DNA of 64,000 bases, taken from assembly GCA_911728455.2 (NCBI GenBank), contig OU452221.1, positions 29,887,291 through 29,951,290 of the forward strand. Direction: 5' to 3'. The position numbers and the translations under genes were made by a program. Origin of the DNA: Marthasterias glacialis (lineage: Eukaryota; Echinodermata; Asteroidea; Forcipulatida; Asteriidae). The notes under the pieces were generated by a model, which was not told where the DNA came from, made no database searches, and was given only the letters and a program-made list of their open reading frames with translations. Numbering within the stretch: position 1 is the stretch's first letter; every line of letters starts with the position of its first letter. Below are positions 24,196 to 37,200 of the stretch, piece by piece.

Positions 24196-24977
24196 TTGGT
24201 GTGCGCGATGAGTTTAACATAATGAAAAGGTTACCACAAAAATTGACTGAGCTGTCCATGCATTAACGAAGTTTTAGGTACTGAAGGTCCGAATGATGAA
24301 GTTTTTCAGCCGAGTATTCATTCTTGATTCACGACATTAGTTGGAATGGTTATAATTATTGCATAGTGCTTCGAATTAGTTTTTAGTAAGCATGTGGCCA
24401 ATAGGTTTTGGTTATAACCCATACAGTAATACATAAGAACTAGAGGGCGTACAAAACCATGTGACACAGCCCGACAAGGAGCATTTTTGACCATCGAGAA
24501 AATGGCGCTGACCATTCATTTACACTGGTTACTCATCAGTTAACACAGCAAGCATTATAAGTGGACATTCGTATGCAGCTGACCCATAGGGATTTTCGCC
24601 CATGGTAGGTCAGCGGAGTTCCGTGCGTGACATCGCAAGTGCTCCCTCTAGTTCTTATAACCATTTTTAACCACAGACATAGGTATGTCTGTGGTTTTAA
24701 CCGCATGAGCCGTTTTTAAAATTGCGCCCTCTGACGGCAGCTCTTGAAAATTTAAAGGCACTGGGAGCTGTTTGTGGACGGGAAATTGTCATGGAACCAG
24801 TGTGAGACAATTTTAGGCAGCAATGCATATTCGTGAATGAAATCAGTTTAGTTTAGGTGAGGACATGGAATTCTCCATTTTCCACACAACAATCAATTAT
24901 ACTAAACATAAATTAAATCATTTAAAAGAAAATACAAGCATAGAACACAGAACATGCTACGTTAAAAACGCATCCAT

Positions 24978-25400
24978 GTGACCATTGTAACTTGCAACTC
25001 AACAACTGCAGAAGACCTGTGGCGGAAACGGTGGGACCAAACCGACGTCCCGCACAAGTTCCTGGTAACCGACCCCAACACCCAGCCCCCTGGTATGGAT
25101 CTCCCCCGCAGCCAATGGAGCCTCCTGAACCGGTTCCGCACTGATGCGGGGCCATGCCGCAGCAGCCTCCACAAGTGGGGATATGCCGCATCACCACTCT
25201 GCGACTGTGGCGAGCTGCAGACGATGCACCACATGGTGGACAACTGCCCACTCTCCTGCCTGGACGGTGGAATCGCAGCTCTCCACCAGGCTGGGGACCT
25301 AGCCATCAATTGGCTAACGGACTGTATCACGAGATCGACATAGCATACGACATCATCATCAACTTGACATTTTCATGTGGTAGGGTGGGGGTAAGCGGGG
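24978..25400 (+). mobile_element. Non-LTR retrotransposon remnant, C-terminal zinc-knuckle region
   Basis: An in-frame stretch ending at 25343 reads LPRSQWSLLNRFRTDAGPC, then LHKWGYAASPLCDCGELQTM and HHMVDNCPL. This CDCG...H...C pattern is the C-terminal knuckle of many LINE endonuclease/reverse-transcriptase proteins. The N-terminal bulk is absent. A short CATCATCAT run after the stop may be the element's 3' tail. The segment is GC-richer than its surroundings. Confidence 0.8.
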
Positions 25401-26759
25401 AACAAAGACGTAATTTGGGGGCTATTTAATGTATTTAGCCATTCATCTGTGCATTTTTCTCTCTGAGAGGCAAAGGCGGGGCAAGGGTTCCGAGCGGAGG
25501 GGGGTGCTCCAGCTTTAGGATTTACCCCACCCCACCTACTCATATAGGCAAAAACGTGTTGAGTAAAAAGTAGTGGTGTAAATAGATTGTGCCTATCATA
25601 ACATGTACACACTGTTACACGGTTGAAGTGTATTGACTGTATTCCTTTCATTGTCACCCGTTTAAATCTCCTGAGAATCCATATTAAGCGAGATGCATTT
25701 TGTAATACTTATTTCCGTATGGTCCGCATTCCGTCGGTGCAGCCGCCCGTACAGGTCGGAGTGTGGCAGCCATGGCAGGAGATTATGTCCCCCAATTGGC
25801 GAATTGTGTAGAAATTTCGTCCGCTAGCGCCCTCTTTTGACTCAACATCCATGGGGGACACACACCGGGGACAAATTCCCGCTCATATTATGACACCGGC
25901 AGTCCGCATTTAGCTTAATGTAATAGTTGTACAGGGTCTATCAAGCAGTTAAATCTATCTCCAGAGATTCAGAAGCACAAGAGAGTCCTTTTCATTACAA
26001 TCGGTGGTGGTGGTGGGGAGGGGTGGGGAGTGATGAGACAAGTTAGTGATGGGTAAAGAAATGGTTGGGATGGGGGAAATCATCTTTATGTGTGTGTTTT
26101 ACACTCAGTTTTCTGTTTTGATTTGTTGGCTTTGTTTAATTAGGCTACTCTATATTTTACTCTTTTTGTTTAGATTTGTTGTTTTGATTCGGTACTTTTT
26201 ACTGTTTGTATACAGGACACTTAGGGATAAACGTAACGCTGATGAGGCTACCCTGCCTAAATAAAAATGTGAATAAAATATTATATAAATTATCTTATTT
26301 CCAATGTATCGCTAAAAAAGTTAACCTTATCTACACATCAGCGGTGGTGTGCAGAGTTTAAGTTTGTTATAAAACCAGAGAGAACAATAATGATCTGGGG
26401 CGGAGTAGGCCACAAACTGAGTGCAAAGAACCAAAGTCCAATCTAATTTTAAACTTGGCTTTTGTGTGGGGGCGGGGGTAGGGTCGACGGGAAACTCGTG
26501 ACGGGCGAGGAAAACATTCCAGCGCCCCGCAGCTGATCGCTATTTTTAAGTTGTGGAAAGATTTTATACAAAAACGTGCTGCGAGGACTTTTGTTACAAA
26601 GAAATCATTATAATACATACTTCACTTTACTGCTAATATCAGTTTTATATTTAGATTGTTTTTAGCCTATGATGACAAAAACACCGATATAAGATTTTTC
26701 AAACATTTTCAACAGAGTGGCACTTGTTTACAAAGCAAGGGGGGCCTCAAATAGTGGGT

Positions 26760-27430
26760 GTAGGGTGTAAACCTCGATAACAGATGATCCAGGTTTGAGT
26801 CCTCGACGGACCAAACTTTTTTCTACATAAAATTGCATCATTCAAGTTGGCGGTTGGACCACAATCATGTTTTATTTGAAGCAGATGTTTGGTGGAGGCA
26901 GAGGATCCAGGTTCGAATCCTGGACGGGTTTTTCACAATCGAGGTATACGTCATTGAACAAGTCAGCGGTGTAGACTATTCTCAGTCTGACGCAGATGGT
27001 GTGTGGCCGAAGAAAAGTAGGACTTTAGAGCAGCGGCGAAACTAGGGTAAAATTTTAGGGGGCACAAAGGAGAGGCACCATTTTTTCTAGGGGTCACTTT
27101 TGGCCAATTAAAACAGTAGTTTCCGTCTGTATTATTTCTAAACAAGCATCTTTCAGCGCTCTTGTTCCTGCCGTTTACTATTTTTTTATAGAATAATCTG
27201 ACGCGGAGGTAAACAAAATACATTGTCTGTGTTAAACAATATAAAAATAATAGTGAAAAAACCCAATTGAAATTACTACATAAAAGCTTATGAAATGTAA
27301 CATTTTACTTCTGGTAATTCTTAATCTAAAAAGTCAATATTTCAAAAGGGGGCACGTGCCCCCCCCCCCAGTTACGTCACTGCTTTGGAGGCAGAGGTTC
27401 CAGGTTCGACTCCTGGACGGTGGTATGACT
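26760..27430 (+). repeat. Three tRNA T-arm-like fragments (SINE relics)
   Basis: Near 26795, 26908 and 27398 the sequence shows CCAGGTTYGANTCCT flanked by complementary bases, the form of a tRNA T-arm/B-box. The last two share GGAGGCAGAGG just upstream and all are followed by T-runs like polymerase III terminators. No complete cloverleaf can be built, so these are tRNA-derived relics rather than tRNA genes. Confidence 0.5.
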
Positions 27431-27539
27431 ATTTTTTTTCTCAAGGACGGGAGGATACTGGCCCCATATAAGTCGAAGGTTTGGACCACAAATTTCACGT
27501 AAATTTTCTCTATACTTTTCTGCCCCCCCCCAAAAAAAA

Positions 27540-27586
<47 letters not shown>
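27540..27586. repeat. (AATC)n microsatellite
   Basis: About eleven uninterrupted AATC units, followed by an AT-rich AAATAAAT-type tract. Confidence 0.97.
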
Positions 27587-27589
<3 letters not shown>

Positions 27590-28089
27590 AAAATAAATTA
27601 AAAAAATAAATAAATAGATAAATTAAAAAAAAAATAATTTTTTTTTAAAATAAATAAATAAGAATAAGAATAATAGCGTTCAAACTCGTTGCAAATTCAT
27701 TCATTATTCTGTCTCAGAACCTGCGTGTTTGACTCGTATCTATTTATTTCACAGCAAAGAGCAAAGTATCTTGGATTGTCTCTTGTCTCAGATAATATGA
27801 AAGGAGACTGGCTTAAACTGACGAGTGTCCCGGGCTTCCTCGTGAATGTTATACCAAATTGACCATGAATTGGTTATAACTAACACGTACACGTGAATAA
27901 AATGTATATTTCTTTTCGTTTAAAAATGTCAAATGTAAGCTTTAAAAAAAATACTTACTTTCCATAGATAAAGTCACAGTGAAACTGAACTTAAATTTCA
28001 CAAGGTTGAAGTGCACTGGTAAACCAGTCCCTTTTGTACAACACGCATGCGTATTGTCACGTGATTAACCTCAGCAGCCGCAGAGAGAG

Positions 28090-28215
28090 ATGATGAAGAC
28101 ATGCAAGATGGCGGTGGACCGCAGACACGAAGAGTTTGTGACTTCAGATTCATTGACGGTTGACAACGGACACGATGGACTACAGGCACTGGCACCGAGT
28201 AATTTGATGGAGGAG
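28090..28215 (+). CDS. BRAF: Raf exon 1
   Basis: Encodes the N-terminus, ending SNLMEE at a GTAATA donor in phase 0. An in-frame TAA lies 24 bases upstream of the first ATG. Three in-frame ATGs are available (28090, 28093 and 28108). Human BRAF exon 1 also ends in PEE at phase 0. Confidence 0.8.
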
Positions 28216-31200
28216 GTAATAATCATTGTTTTCATACCGATGAGTTGAAATACAAATCTTCTATAAGTCCTATTTTAAAAGTTGAAATTCGCAAGAAAAG
28301 TAAGTTAATCTCTTCGTAGTCTTACGGGGTCTTACGTACAGAGGGTGTCCGCATCACATAAACAGTTCTGGAGAGTTGGTATCTATTTTATTTTTATTTA
28401 GACTTAAGTTTGATTAGAGGCAGAATGTTGTTAAAATTCCGTTGTGTATATAGCCCCTTACCAGGGCTAATTCCTTGGATTTATTCTGTAGCTTTGACCT
28501 TACCCTAGACCTAGTATTAGTAACTGGGGCCCTGTACTCCTTTTTGAGATTTTGACATTATCGGTCGTAGGATCACTATCTGGATGGAATACCCTATTTC
28601 CGCGGAATTTGCTGCATTTTTCGATCAAAATAAAAAATAAATCACCAACCTGTGCAAAGTGTCCTGTTATTATTGTTGCTGAAGTATTACTTTCAACTTT
28701 GACTGGAACAAAATCCACCAGTTTTCAGATTAAATTCATTGAAAACGTCTCAGAAAATGAGCATATGCGTGGTGTGATTTTGGAGGCGAGTCTCATATAT
28801 CCGGAGGAGTTTTTCAATTGGTCCGCAAAGCCTTTTCCTCTACATTAATGGAATTAAATTCAATCATAATATGAAATAATTAACTTTAAATAGATAACGA
28901 TTCTAATTTCCCACCAGCCGGGCAAGTTTTGCTTATTTACAAGGCGTTTTAATTGCGGAGTACCAAATTTCTGTAGGACATCCCTGCTCTCCATTTTGGA
29001 CTGGTCCGGTACGTCATAGAGTTGCTGCATATTAAGCGCAAAATAGTAACCGTGTAAATAGAAAACTGAACTGCGTAATTTTGAAAATTGCACGCATTTT
29101 CCCTGTCGAGTTTTGTCTTTAGTTCAAGTCTTTAACCTGCGCGAGTTTTTACTTTATGTTCAAACACACACATTGAGGGCGCTTTTGCAAAAGTTGTTGA
29201 AACTATTCCTTTTTATGACCAATAGAAAATTCTGTGCAGTGTGGATTGCATGTTGGCTTATGGAGACTGGTATCCTGTCTTGACTGCGCAAAACAACATC
29301 GAGCAAGGGCATCAGCGAACACTCAATCCTTTTTGTTAGCAAACAGTAGTTGATGTCAGATTCATAAAAAATCTGCTTCGTCAGAGTTCCCACATACATT
29401 ACAAACTTGGGCGCTAGTACGACCGGTTATGTCAAAATCTCAAAAAAGGAGTACAGCGCCCCAGTTACTGGGTCTAACCTTACCCATGCTCTAACCTTGG
29501 GCAAATACATACAGTGGACTTCCTCCCATGGCCATGAGACCGTCCATGACATGACATGTCTTGACTTAGCTTAGCCAAAACATGGAGGTAGAATTTGAAC
29601 CTAGAATTCTACCTCCATCATGTCCATCATAGCCATGGCCAAAACAAGCGGTGGTTTGTTTTGGAAAAGAGGCAGAGACTCTGACTGCCACTTTTTCACT
29701 CAATACCAAATGCGAGTAAATAAATCATGAGTTCATAACAAATACAAAGATTAGGTTTTATTTTGGATTTTCCCTTTTTTTTTACATGTACAATGGCTAC
29801 ATGTACAATGATGTAGTTTCATAGGAAAGTTCTGAACAGTTTCTGAAAAGGTAGTCTGAATTACTGCACCCAACAACCTGAAAATGCTTGTTTAATGTTT
29901 GGAAATTATCTGGGGTATGTAATGTAGGGTCTGAGTGAATGCTCATGTGTTGGTTGGTACATGTACCTCTGTACAAATGGCCTATATCTACATGATTCAA
30001 AACCCCACATAACAGGGAGTGATAGGGCCTAAAAAAAACTGCTCCAAAATCAATCAAAGTCACCTGAGGGGTCCTACTGAAAGCTGACAACATGCTGACA
30101 ATGCTGAAAACAAGCCTGCAGATGCAGTGTCGACAACATGCCGACAACAAGATCTAAATACCTCAAAAGCTACAAATAAACAAACGATGTACAAACAATT
30201 TTGTTTTCAAGTATTACAATTATTATTGTTAATGCAAGGGGATAACTTACTGAGGAAAACGTCACTTTTTTTAACCAGAAAAAAAGGTCAAAGACAGAGT
30301 ACGGTTCACGGCCATCTTGGCCTAGAAGACGTCTGTGAACCATGCCATTATGCTACAGCTGAGATTATTTGCAGATTGAGCTGCCCAATGGCAAAATTGT
30401 GCGCAATCTGCAGACTGTGCAAATTCCGCCATAGAATGGGCTCAACAAGCATAAACACAAATCAGAAGTCATGTAAGGTCCATTGTGGACACAGTTTAGC
30501 CCAAAAATTATCTTTACTTAAGAAACATATCTGACTCAATCATACCACCATATTAACCGGCAACATCTCCTGTGTACCTCAGGTGAGTTTACTATAGAGG
30601 TGCTTGATGATTTTTGGAGCAGTTTTTTGTCACTCCCTGTATTTTGGTTTTGAATCGTGTAGGGCATTTGTACACAAGTATCAACAAACACATGAGCATT
30701 CACTCAAACATGTCAGACCCTACAGATAATGTCCAAAGGTTAAAAAAGCGTTGTTGGGTCCAGTAACCTGGTCCATGAAAAGGAGGGTTGCGAACAACTA
30801 CATTCACATTCAAGTTTACTCAGTGGAGGTAAGTCAGAGTGAAGTTTCCAGCCTTGGTTCCAGATTGAGGAATAATCCCACAGCCGAGGTTTGCAGTTCA
30901 TGGTGCATGAATTTGACATTTTCTCGATAGAGAAAACAAAAATTGCAGTGCTTCAAAGAGAATCTTTGTTCACTTGGCTTTGTCAACTCAAGGTTTCTTT
31001 TTGCCAGCGGTACTCTCAGAAAAATGATTACGGCAATTCCAAGAAAATAATCCCATTAGGCTGGATGGGAAAAAATGGGACGATTCCTGGTGCGAACCGG
31101 TTAAGCTTTTAGAAAAAAACCTTGAATAAATTTGCAGAATTTTAACACATGGTCTGTCATAGCTGTTAAGTCTAAGGGACAAGACCAAGCGATACGATTA

Positions 31201-34200
31201 TCGCAGCTATGTACATGTAAGAGTATTGACAGAAATAGTGTAGTGGTGGTTGGATATGGTGTTGCCAAACTAATAATAGCGCAAGCGTTGATTTGTCGTT
31301 TTGTACATGTAGGTAAAACCAAAGATCCTTTGCGCAATAAGTAGGGCCTACTAAATGGAGAAACTTACGCCAAACGATCCCACCAACTAATAAAGGTCAA
31401 GGCAGATCAAAAATTTGGTATTCGGCAATAAATTGTTTCAATAATCCTAGCAAAATTGACACATGGGGAAGGGTGGCATCAGACGGTTGGTACATGTACA
31501 TTGTAGGTATGAAGGTGTTACATCTGCTACCGTGCAAAATGGCAAAAGTGTCCTATCTTGTGTTTCTAGTATCTTTGCTAACATGTTCCAGTTTTTTACA
31601 AGGCCACATCTGCATTACAAACCTACATAATGCAGATATCACTTTCACTACATACTGTACATGTAGGTCCTTGTTGTTTTGCTGATTCAAGTGCAATGTA
31701 TTTTTATAGTAAAGATTTTTAAATTTTTTTGTAGGCACACCTGAACGTGTACATGTACATCTTCATGTACAAATGTATGTGTGTACATGTACATGGACCA
31801 GCTGACCTGCAGAGTACACAGTACGTGTACTGTCAGACTGTACAACTACAGTACTTTTGTACTGTACATGTACACTATGCACAGTACATGCACGTCGTGA
31901 AATTATTTACTATTTGTATTGGCATGTTTCAAAACAAGTAGTACTGTTTAGGTCATAAAGTATATGTAGAGAATGGAGCCTACATGGTTCATGTACATGC
32001 ACTATGAAAGTACATACATTGTACACTATAACACATGCAGTGTAAGTATACACTGTACATTGTACATGAGGGAGTACATTTTAGACAGCCAAGGTAATAA
32101 GTACATGTATGTAATGTATGTGGAGGTACCTGGGCAGTATGAGTCCCTGGATCACACTGTCATTTACATACGTTGAATGGGTTGCCTTCTGAGGCTGCAC
32201 CAATATATTGATACACAAAGACTTGCAGGAAAATACATCGTATGGCCATTTTAGTCAAGCTTCTTCTGTGCAAACCACTATGAGGGATAGTGGGTTTTAT
32301 AATCCTTTGTAAACAAGCCTCAGTGTTTATCAATATGAGGTTCATGTCATGTATGAATACTGTATGCAAAGTTTGGCAGAAAGTCCCATCATGATTTTAG
32401 TCTTGACTACTGTAAACTGAGTGAATTAACCGACATGTTCAAGACACAAAATGTCAACCAAATGCATGCTCTGTGCTTGGCACTTGACTTTGAAATTATT
32501 AAAATAAACTGTTTTTGATGATTTAAGCAGTTTGCAATGGTACATTCGAAGCTTTGCAAACTTAAAATATATGTACCTTTGAAGTGCTGTTTCGAATAAA
32601 TTAAATTATTCTGTGATAATTGACATGTCGTACATGTATTACGTGTAGTATATTCATTTGCAGGCGCAACCAGCAAGCTTAGCTGTACATAATTTTCCAG
32701 ATTGATGGAAAAATGAAACACTGAAATTGAGACTGGCTTGACATGAGAGTGGCCCTTAAGGTGTAGTACATCATGTATGGGACTTGTGACTTGCACTGTC
32801 TACAGATTTGAGATTTCAGTTTGGCATTACACACATGTATACATGGCTCTAAAAACAGGCAAAGAAATGAAGTCATTGAAGCAAAACTGTTCTCTACTAT
32901 TGAGAAAATAAAGGAAACTTTAAGAAATTTTTGTATGACATTCATATTTTATACATATTATGTTCTAAACAATAAATTGTCTTTATAAACAAAGTAAGCC
33001 TACATGTACGTTAAATCAGTTGAGAATTTGCATGATTTTGAAATGTACAGGAACATAATTTTGCTCTGTACATGCAGTCATGAAGACGTTATTGTAAAAT
33101 TTAAGTAAAATTGACACGCAACACAGTTTAAAGTTGACTCAGATGCCTCAGCGACCTATCAATGCAATGAAAATGCTCAGTGTCCAGTGATCACAGTATC
33201 CAGCGATCACAGTATCCAGCGATGATCATCCTGTGACCAACTGTAAACCATCATTTATAAAAAAAAATTCATAAAGCTCTAAAGATCTAGTCCGAATAGT
33301 TAAAAAGGTCTGGAATCAGGGATTACACAATAACGCCTACACAACAGCCAAAAGTTGGCAAAATATTGAGCGCCTGCTGTCCTGTTTTTGCGGGTGAAAC
33401 GAAGGATCACTCGGCATTTGCGTGTTCTGTGCACACTAAGCAGTGGAATGTCTGGCCGACCTTTGTTCCGGTATTCCAATTTTTCACAAAGGCATGTTTT
33501 AACGTTGCCCAATTGCTGGGTAGAAAAATATTTTGTGTTTTATGTACACATCAGCCAGTGCCAACTGGTGAACTTACTTAGAATGTCTTGTAGTATTGCC
33601 AAGAAATAGATTGGCCTTTCTGACATTCCTGACCTGCTAGGCATAGAACTGGAACTACATGAGTACATTTATACTGGAACTACTGTACATAAACATGTGC
33701 CCATGTACCTTTAATATCAAACATGCCATTCCTCATGGGTGCACAGCAGATTGTAAATAGTAAATGCTGAGGGGAAAGTTGAGTGATGTTTATTATTTTG
33801 ATTTTTACCTACATCACTTTGTTAGCAACATGTTACTCCGGTGGCATTCAATTCCTGCATTCTAGATTCAAGTGAGTAGCCCGTGAGTAGCCCAGCTGTG
33901 AGTAGCCCAGCTGTGAGTGGCCCAGCTGTGAGTGGCCCAGCTGTGAGTGGCCCAGCTAGGAGTAGCCCAGCTGTGAGTGGCCCAGCCGTGAGTGGCCCAG
34001 TAGTGAGTAGCCCAGCTGTGAGTGGCCCAGCTGTGAGTGGCCCAGCCCTGAGTGGCTCAGTAGTGAGTAGCCCAGCTGTGAGTGGTCCAGCTGTGAGTGG
34101 CCCAGCTGTGAGTGGCCCAGCTATGAGTAGCCCAGCTGTGAGTAGCCCAGCTGTGAGTGGCCCAGCTGTGAGTGGCCCAGCTATGAGTAGCCCAGCTGTC

Positions 34201-37200
34201 AGTGGCCCAGCCGTGAGTGGCCCAGTTGTGAGTAGCCCAGCTATGAGTGGCCCAGCTGTGAGTGGCCCAGCTGTGAGTGGCCCAGCCATGAGTGGCCCAG
34301 CCGTGAGTGGCCCAGCCATGAGTGGCCCAGCTATGAGTGGCCCAGCTATGAGTAGCCCAGCTGTGAGTGGCCCAGCCATGAGTGGCTCAGCTGTGAGTGG
34401 CCCAGCCATGAGTGGCCCAGCTATGTATGATTTGCCAGTTTGAATACTGTATTAAGCAGTGGGTACTGCAAACAATTTAATTGATGCACTTTTTTGTGCA
34501 GAACATCACCTACATTTAATGTACTACGCATAGTTTACATACATGTTACATGTTTAAAAATGCAGTACACTGCACTTATCCTACACATACACAGACACAG
34601 TACACACTGTTCCTAACATCTACATCATGTACACGTCTAAATGCATGTATGCATACTTGTATGCATGTAATGCAGTATGTAAAATTTGTTCAGGCTTGAG
34701 ACCTATATTCATTTTACATTACATGTACCAAGGACATCTGACAGATTTCTTGCAGGTGTAGAGAATTTAAATTAAAGGGTGTTTTCCTTGCTAGTGAAAG
34801 AGAACACTGAGTTAATACTGCCATTGAGTCCGACATACATGTACACTAAGTGTACATGATGCACCAATAGACTGTGACTGTAAGTCTCTCGCGTATTCGA
34901 ACATGAGGGTCCGTTAAAGCGTGTGATTTTGTTTCCTTCACAGGGTTTCAGCAATGTGTGTGGGACCAAAATGGTCCCAAAAATGTTCGAATACGCGCGA
35001 GACTTGCACAGTCTATACTACAATCTCAATAATTTATATGCTTAAAATGTTTAAAGGACAAAGAAAAAGACACTGTTCAAATATTTAGAGACAAAATTTG
35101 TCATTTTTAATCCAAGATTTTGGTCTTTAAAAGAAATAATAAAAATCAATGGTTACAGTACATTGTAACCATGGAAAAGCACCATTTGCATAAGGTACAC
35201 ATGTATTTGCACAAAAAAACACTTCGTGTACAATGGCATGCAATTTTGTTTACACACTTTGTTTTGAATTTTCAATGGTAGATTTCACCATTTAAATACA
35301 GTCAGTAAATAAGAAAATACCACACATGTGTCTTCTGTCATTATTTTAATGAAGTCATGTTTCATTTATTCATTGACTTTTTTCATCATTATAATTGAGA
35401 CAATTTTTCTCAGCACACTTCCACCACTAAAGCGCTAAACTGCCATCTTGAATTAACTCCTTAAATGTTCATAAGCTCATTAATATCAATATCGTTGCAT
35501 TCAAACTAGTGGCTGCAAAAAAAGCACCGTAGAAAAGGGTTTTTCTTTGAATATTTAGAAAAAGAAATTGAACCAACCCCCGCCCCTTTATGAAATTGGA
35601 ACTGGAACATTCCAGGGGTCTAGTGAAAGTACCTCTTTGCATCTGAATGCCTTTGAGATCACATGTTGCTGTCAAAGATGCCCTTGAACAGTCAGCTGTC
35701 TGACAGGAAAGAAGATGATCAGAGCATGGAACATGGAGGGGATTTCCAACAGAAAGATTGCTCTTCAATTTGGTGTTTGCGAAGGTACAGTTTACAAACT
35801 GGCATGTACCATCTGGTACAGTTTTGGAAAAAAAAGGAACTGGGGTCACTGGATCAAAAGCCCAACACCGGTCAACTACATCTGTACATATGAGCCACAG
35901 TAAGCTCGTGATGATCAGCGACTTGTATGGCAGGCAAATATGGCAAAGCCATGCCTCGCGCCAATGCACTAAGTCAAGACAGTTAGCCTGGTCCAGTGAG
36001 CAAGTTGACTTGAGTTTTATGGAGCGATGAGTCAAGGTTAATATAGTTACATCAGTTGAATGGCCATGGCTACATCAGGCGGACAGATGGTGGAGGAGTT
36101 TGTGGGTAGCTTTGTTAAGCTGTTGGTTAAGCGCAGAGGCACTGGAGTCCAGGTTTGTGGGCTCCGAAAGCTCCATTTTGGTGCCTGGTACATGTATGGG
36201 TGGACAGTGAGGGCAGTAGAAATGCAGTGGCTTCAATACATGTCTTAATCTTCTTCATGAGAGAAGTTGTTGTCTTCTGCCCATTGTTTGTAGGGAGCTC
36301 TACCAAATTCTCCATTGGAATGGACCCAGTTATCATCACCATTTTCTTGGCATCAATGTCCAAAATGTTACCAATCCATGATGGATGCCTCCTGAGCTTT
36401 AACTGGCTACGAGACCTGATCATCCCTACACTGTTGCTGACGGCCTTGAGCACCACCATCTTTAATTTCCCAATAACATGAATAATGATAATATATAATG
36501 ATCTGACTCTTTGTTAACTTCGTGTATACATAGAGAACAATCATCCATTTCTCCTTGTTTTAATAACTTTCCAACAAAATTTTACCTTAGAAAATTTGTG
36601 ACTGAGACAGGCTTGCCTTTTTTGTGATTTTAAAAAGGATTGATTGTACACAGTTTAGGTGTGTAAAACCTTTGGCCTGCTAGTGTTTGTACAACGTATG
36701 TACTTTGAAAAGCACCAACCTTAAGGCCATTCACCTTTTTATCTGGATTGTTACTGTATAATGGCTGGAAGAATGACCTTCCAGCTTGAAGGGCAGTAAG
36801 TCTGTAGTACAGTGGATATTATTCATAATATAATTGTTGCACACTGTTATGGGGTGCATGGTGTTTTGTACATCTGAGGGGGCAGGGTGCCATTTTTCCT
36901 CGAGGGTGTACAAAACCCATAGACCCCATCACACAGCGTGTCGTCATCTTGTACGATGAAATTGGCACAGTTAAAAAAGCAGACGAGACATTGGCAGACG
37001 AAACATTGGCAAACGAATTGTAAATAACAATGGGGGTCCTTGACAGAAATATTGCTTCACTGTTCCCTATGGCAAATCGCACAGGAATGTAGATCAATGT
37101 ACCTAGTACCAGCGTCATTACAACCTCTTACCCGGGGCTGTTTCTTATAATGGGCATGATCAAGGTTTAAATGTACAGTTGTAACCCATGGGGTACATGG

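Larger units (their letters stand above)
25401..28089. other. Intergenic region before the Raf gene
   Basis: No coding exon was recognised. It holds G- and C-rich low-complexity runs, tRNA-like T-arm fragments (26760-27430), an AATC tetranucleotide repeat and AT-rich sequence (27588-27680). The Raf promoter should be in the last few hundred bases. A CACGTG E-box occurs at about 28058, roughly 30 bases before the first possible start codon, and an ACACGCATGCG stretch just before that. Confidence 0.4.

Noticed and set aside
24922..25330. Two minus-strand frames of 109 and 122 residues
   Set aside because: They are shadows of the GC-rich LINE remnant on the plus strand.
30127..30534. A 135-residue cysteine-rich gene
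   Set aside because: It sits in the loop of a fold-back element with no recognised domain, so it is kept only as an observation.
33822..34443. Repeat proteins on both strands (Ser-Gly-Pro-Ala-Val and Ala-Gly-Pro-Leu-Thr)
   Set aside because: A 15-bp unit opens frames on both strands. There is no flanking exon signal and the region is inside a Raf intron.
35469..36035. Minus-strand 188-residue frame
   Set aside because: It lies opposite the transposase relic motifs and shows no family similarity.
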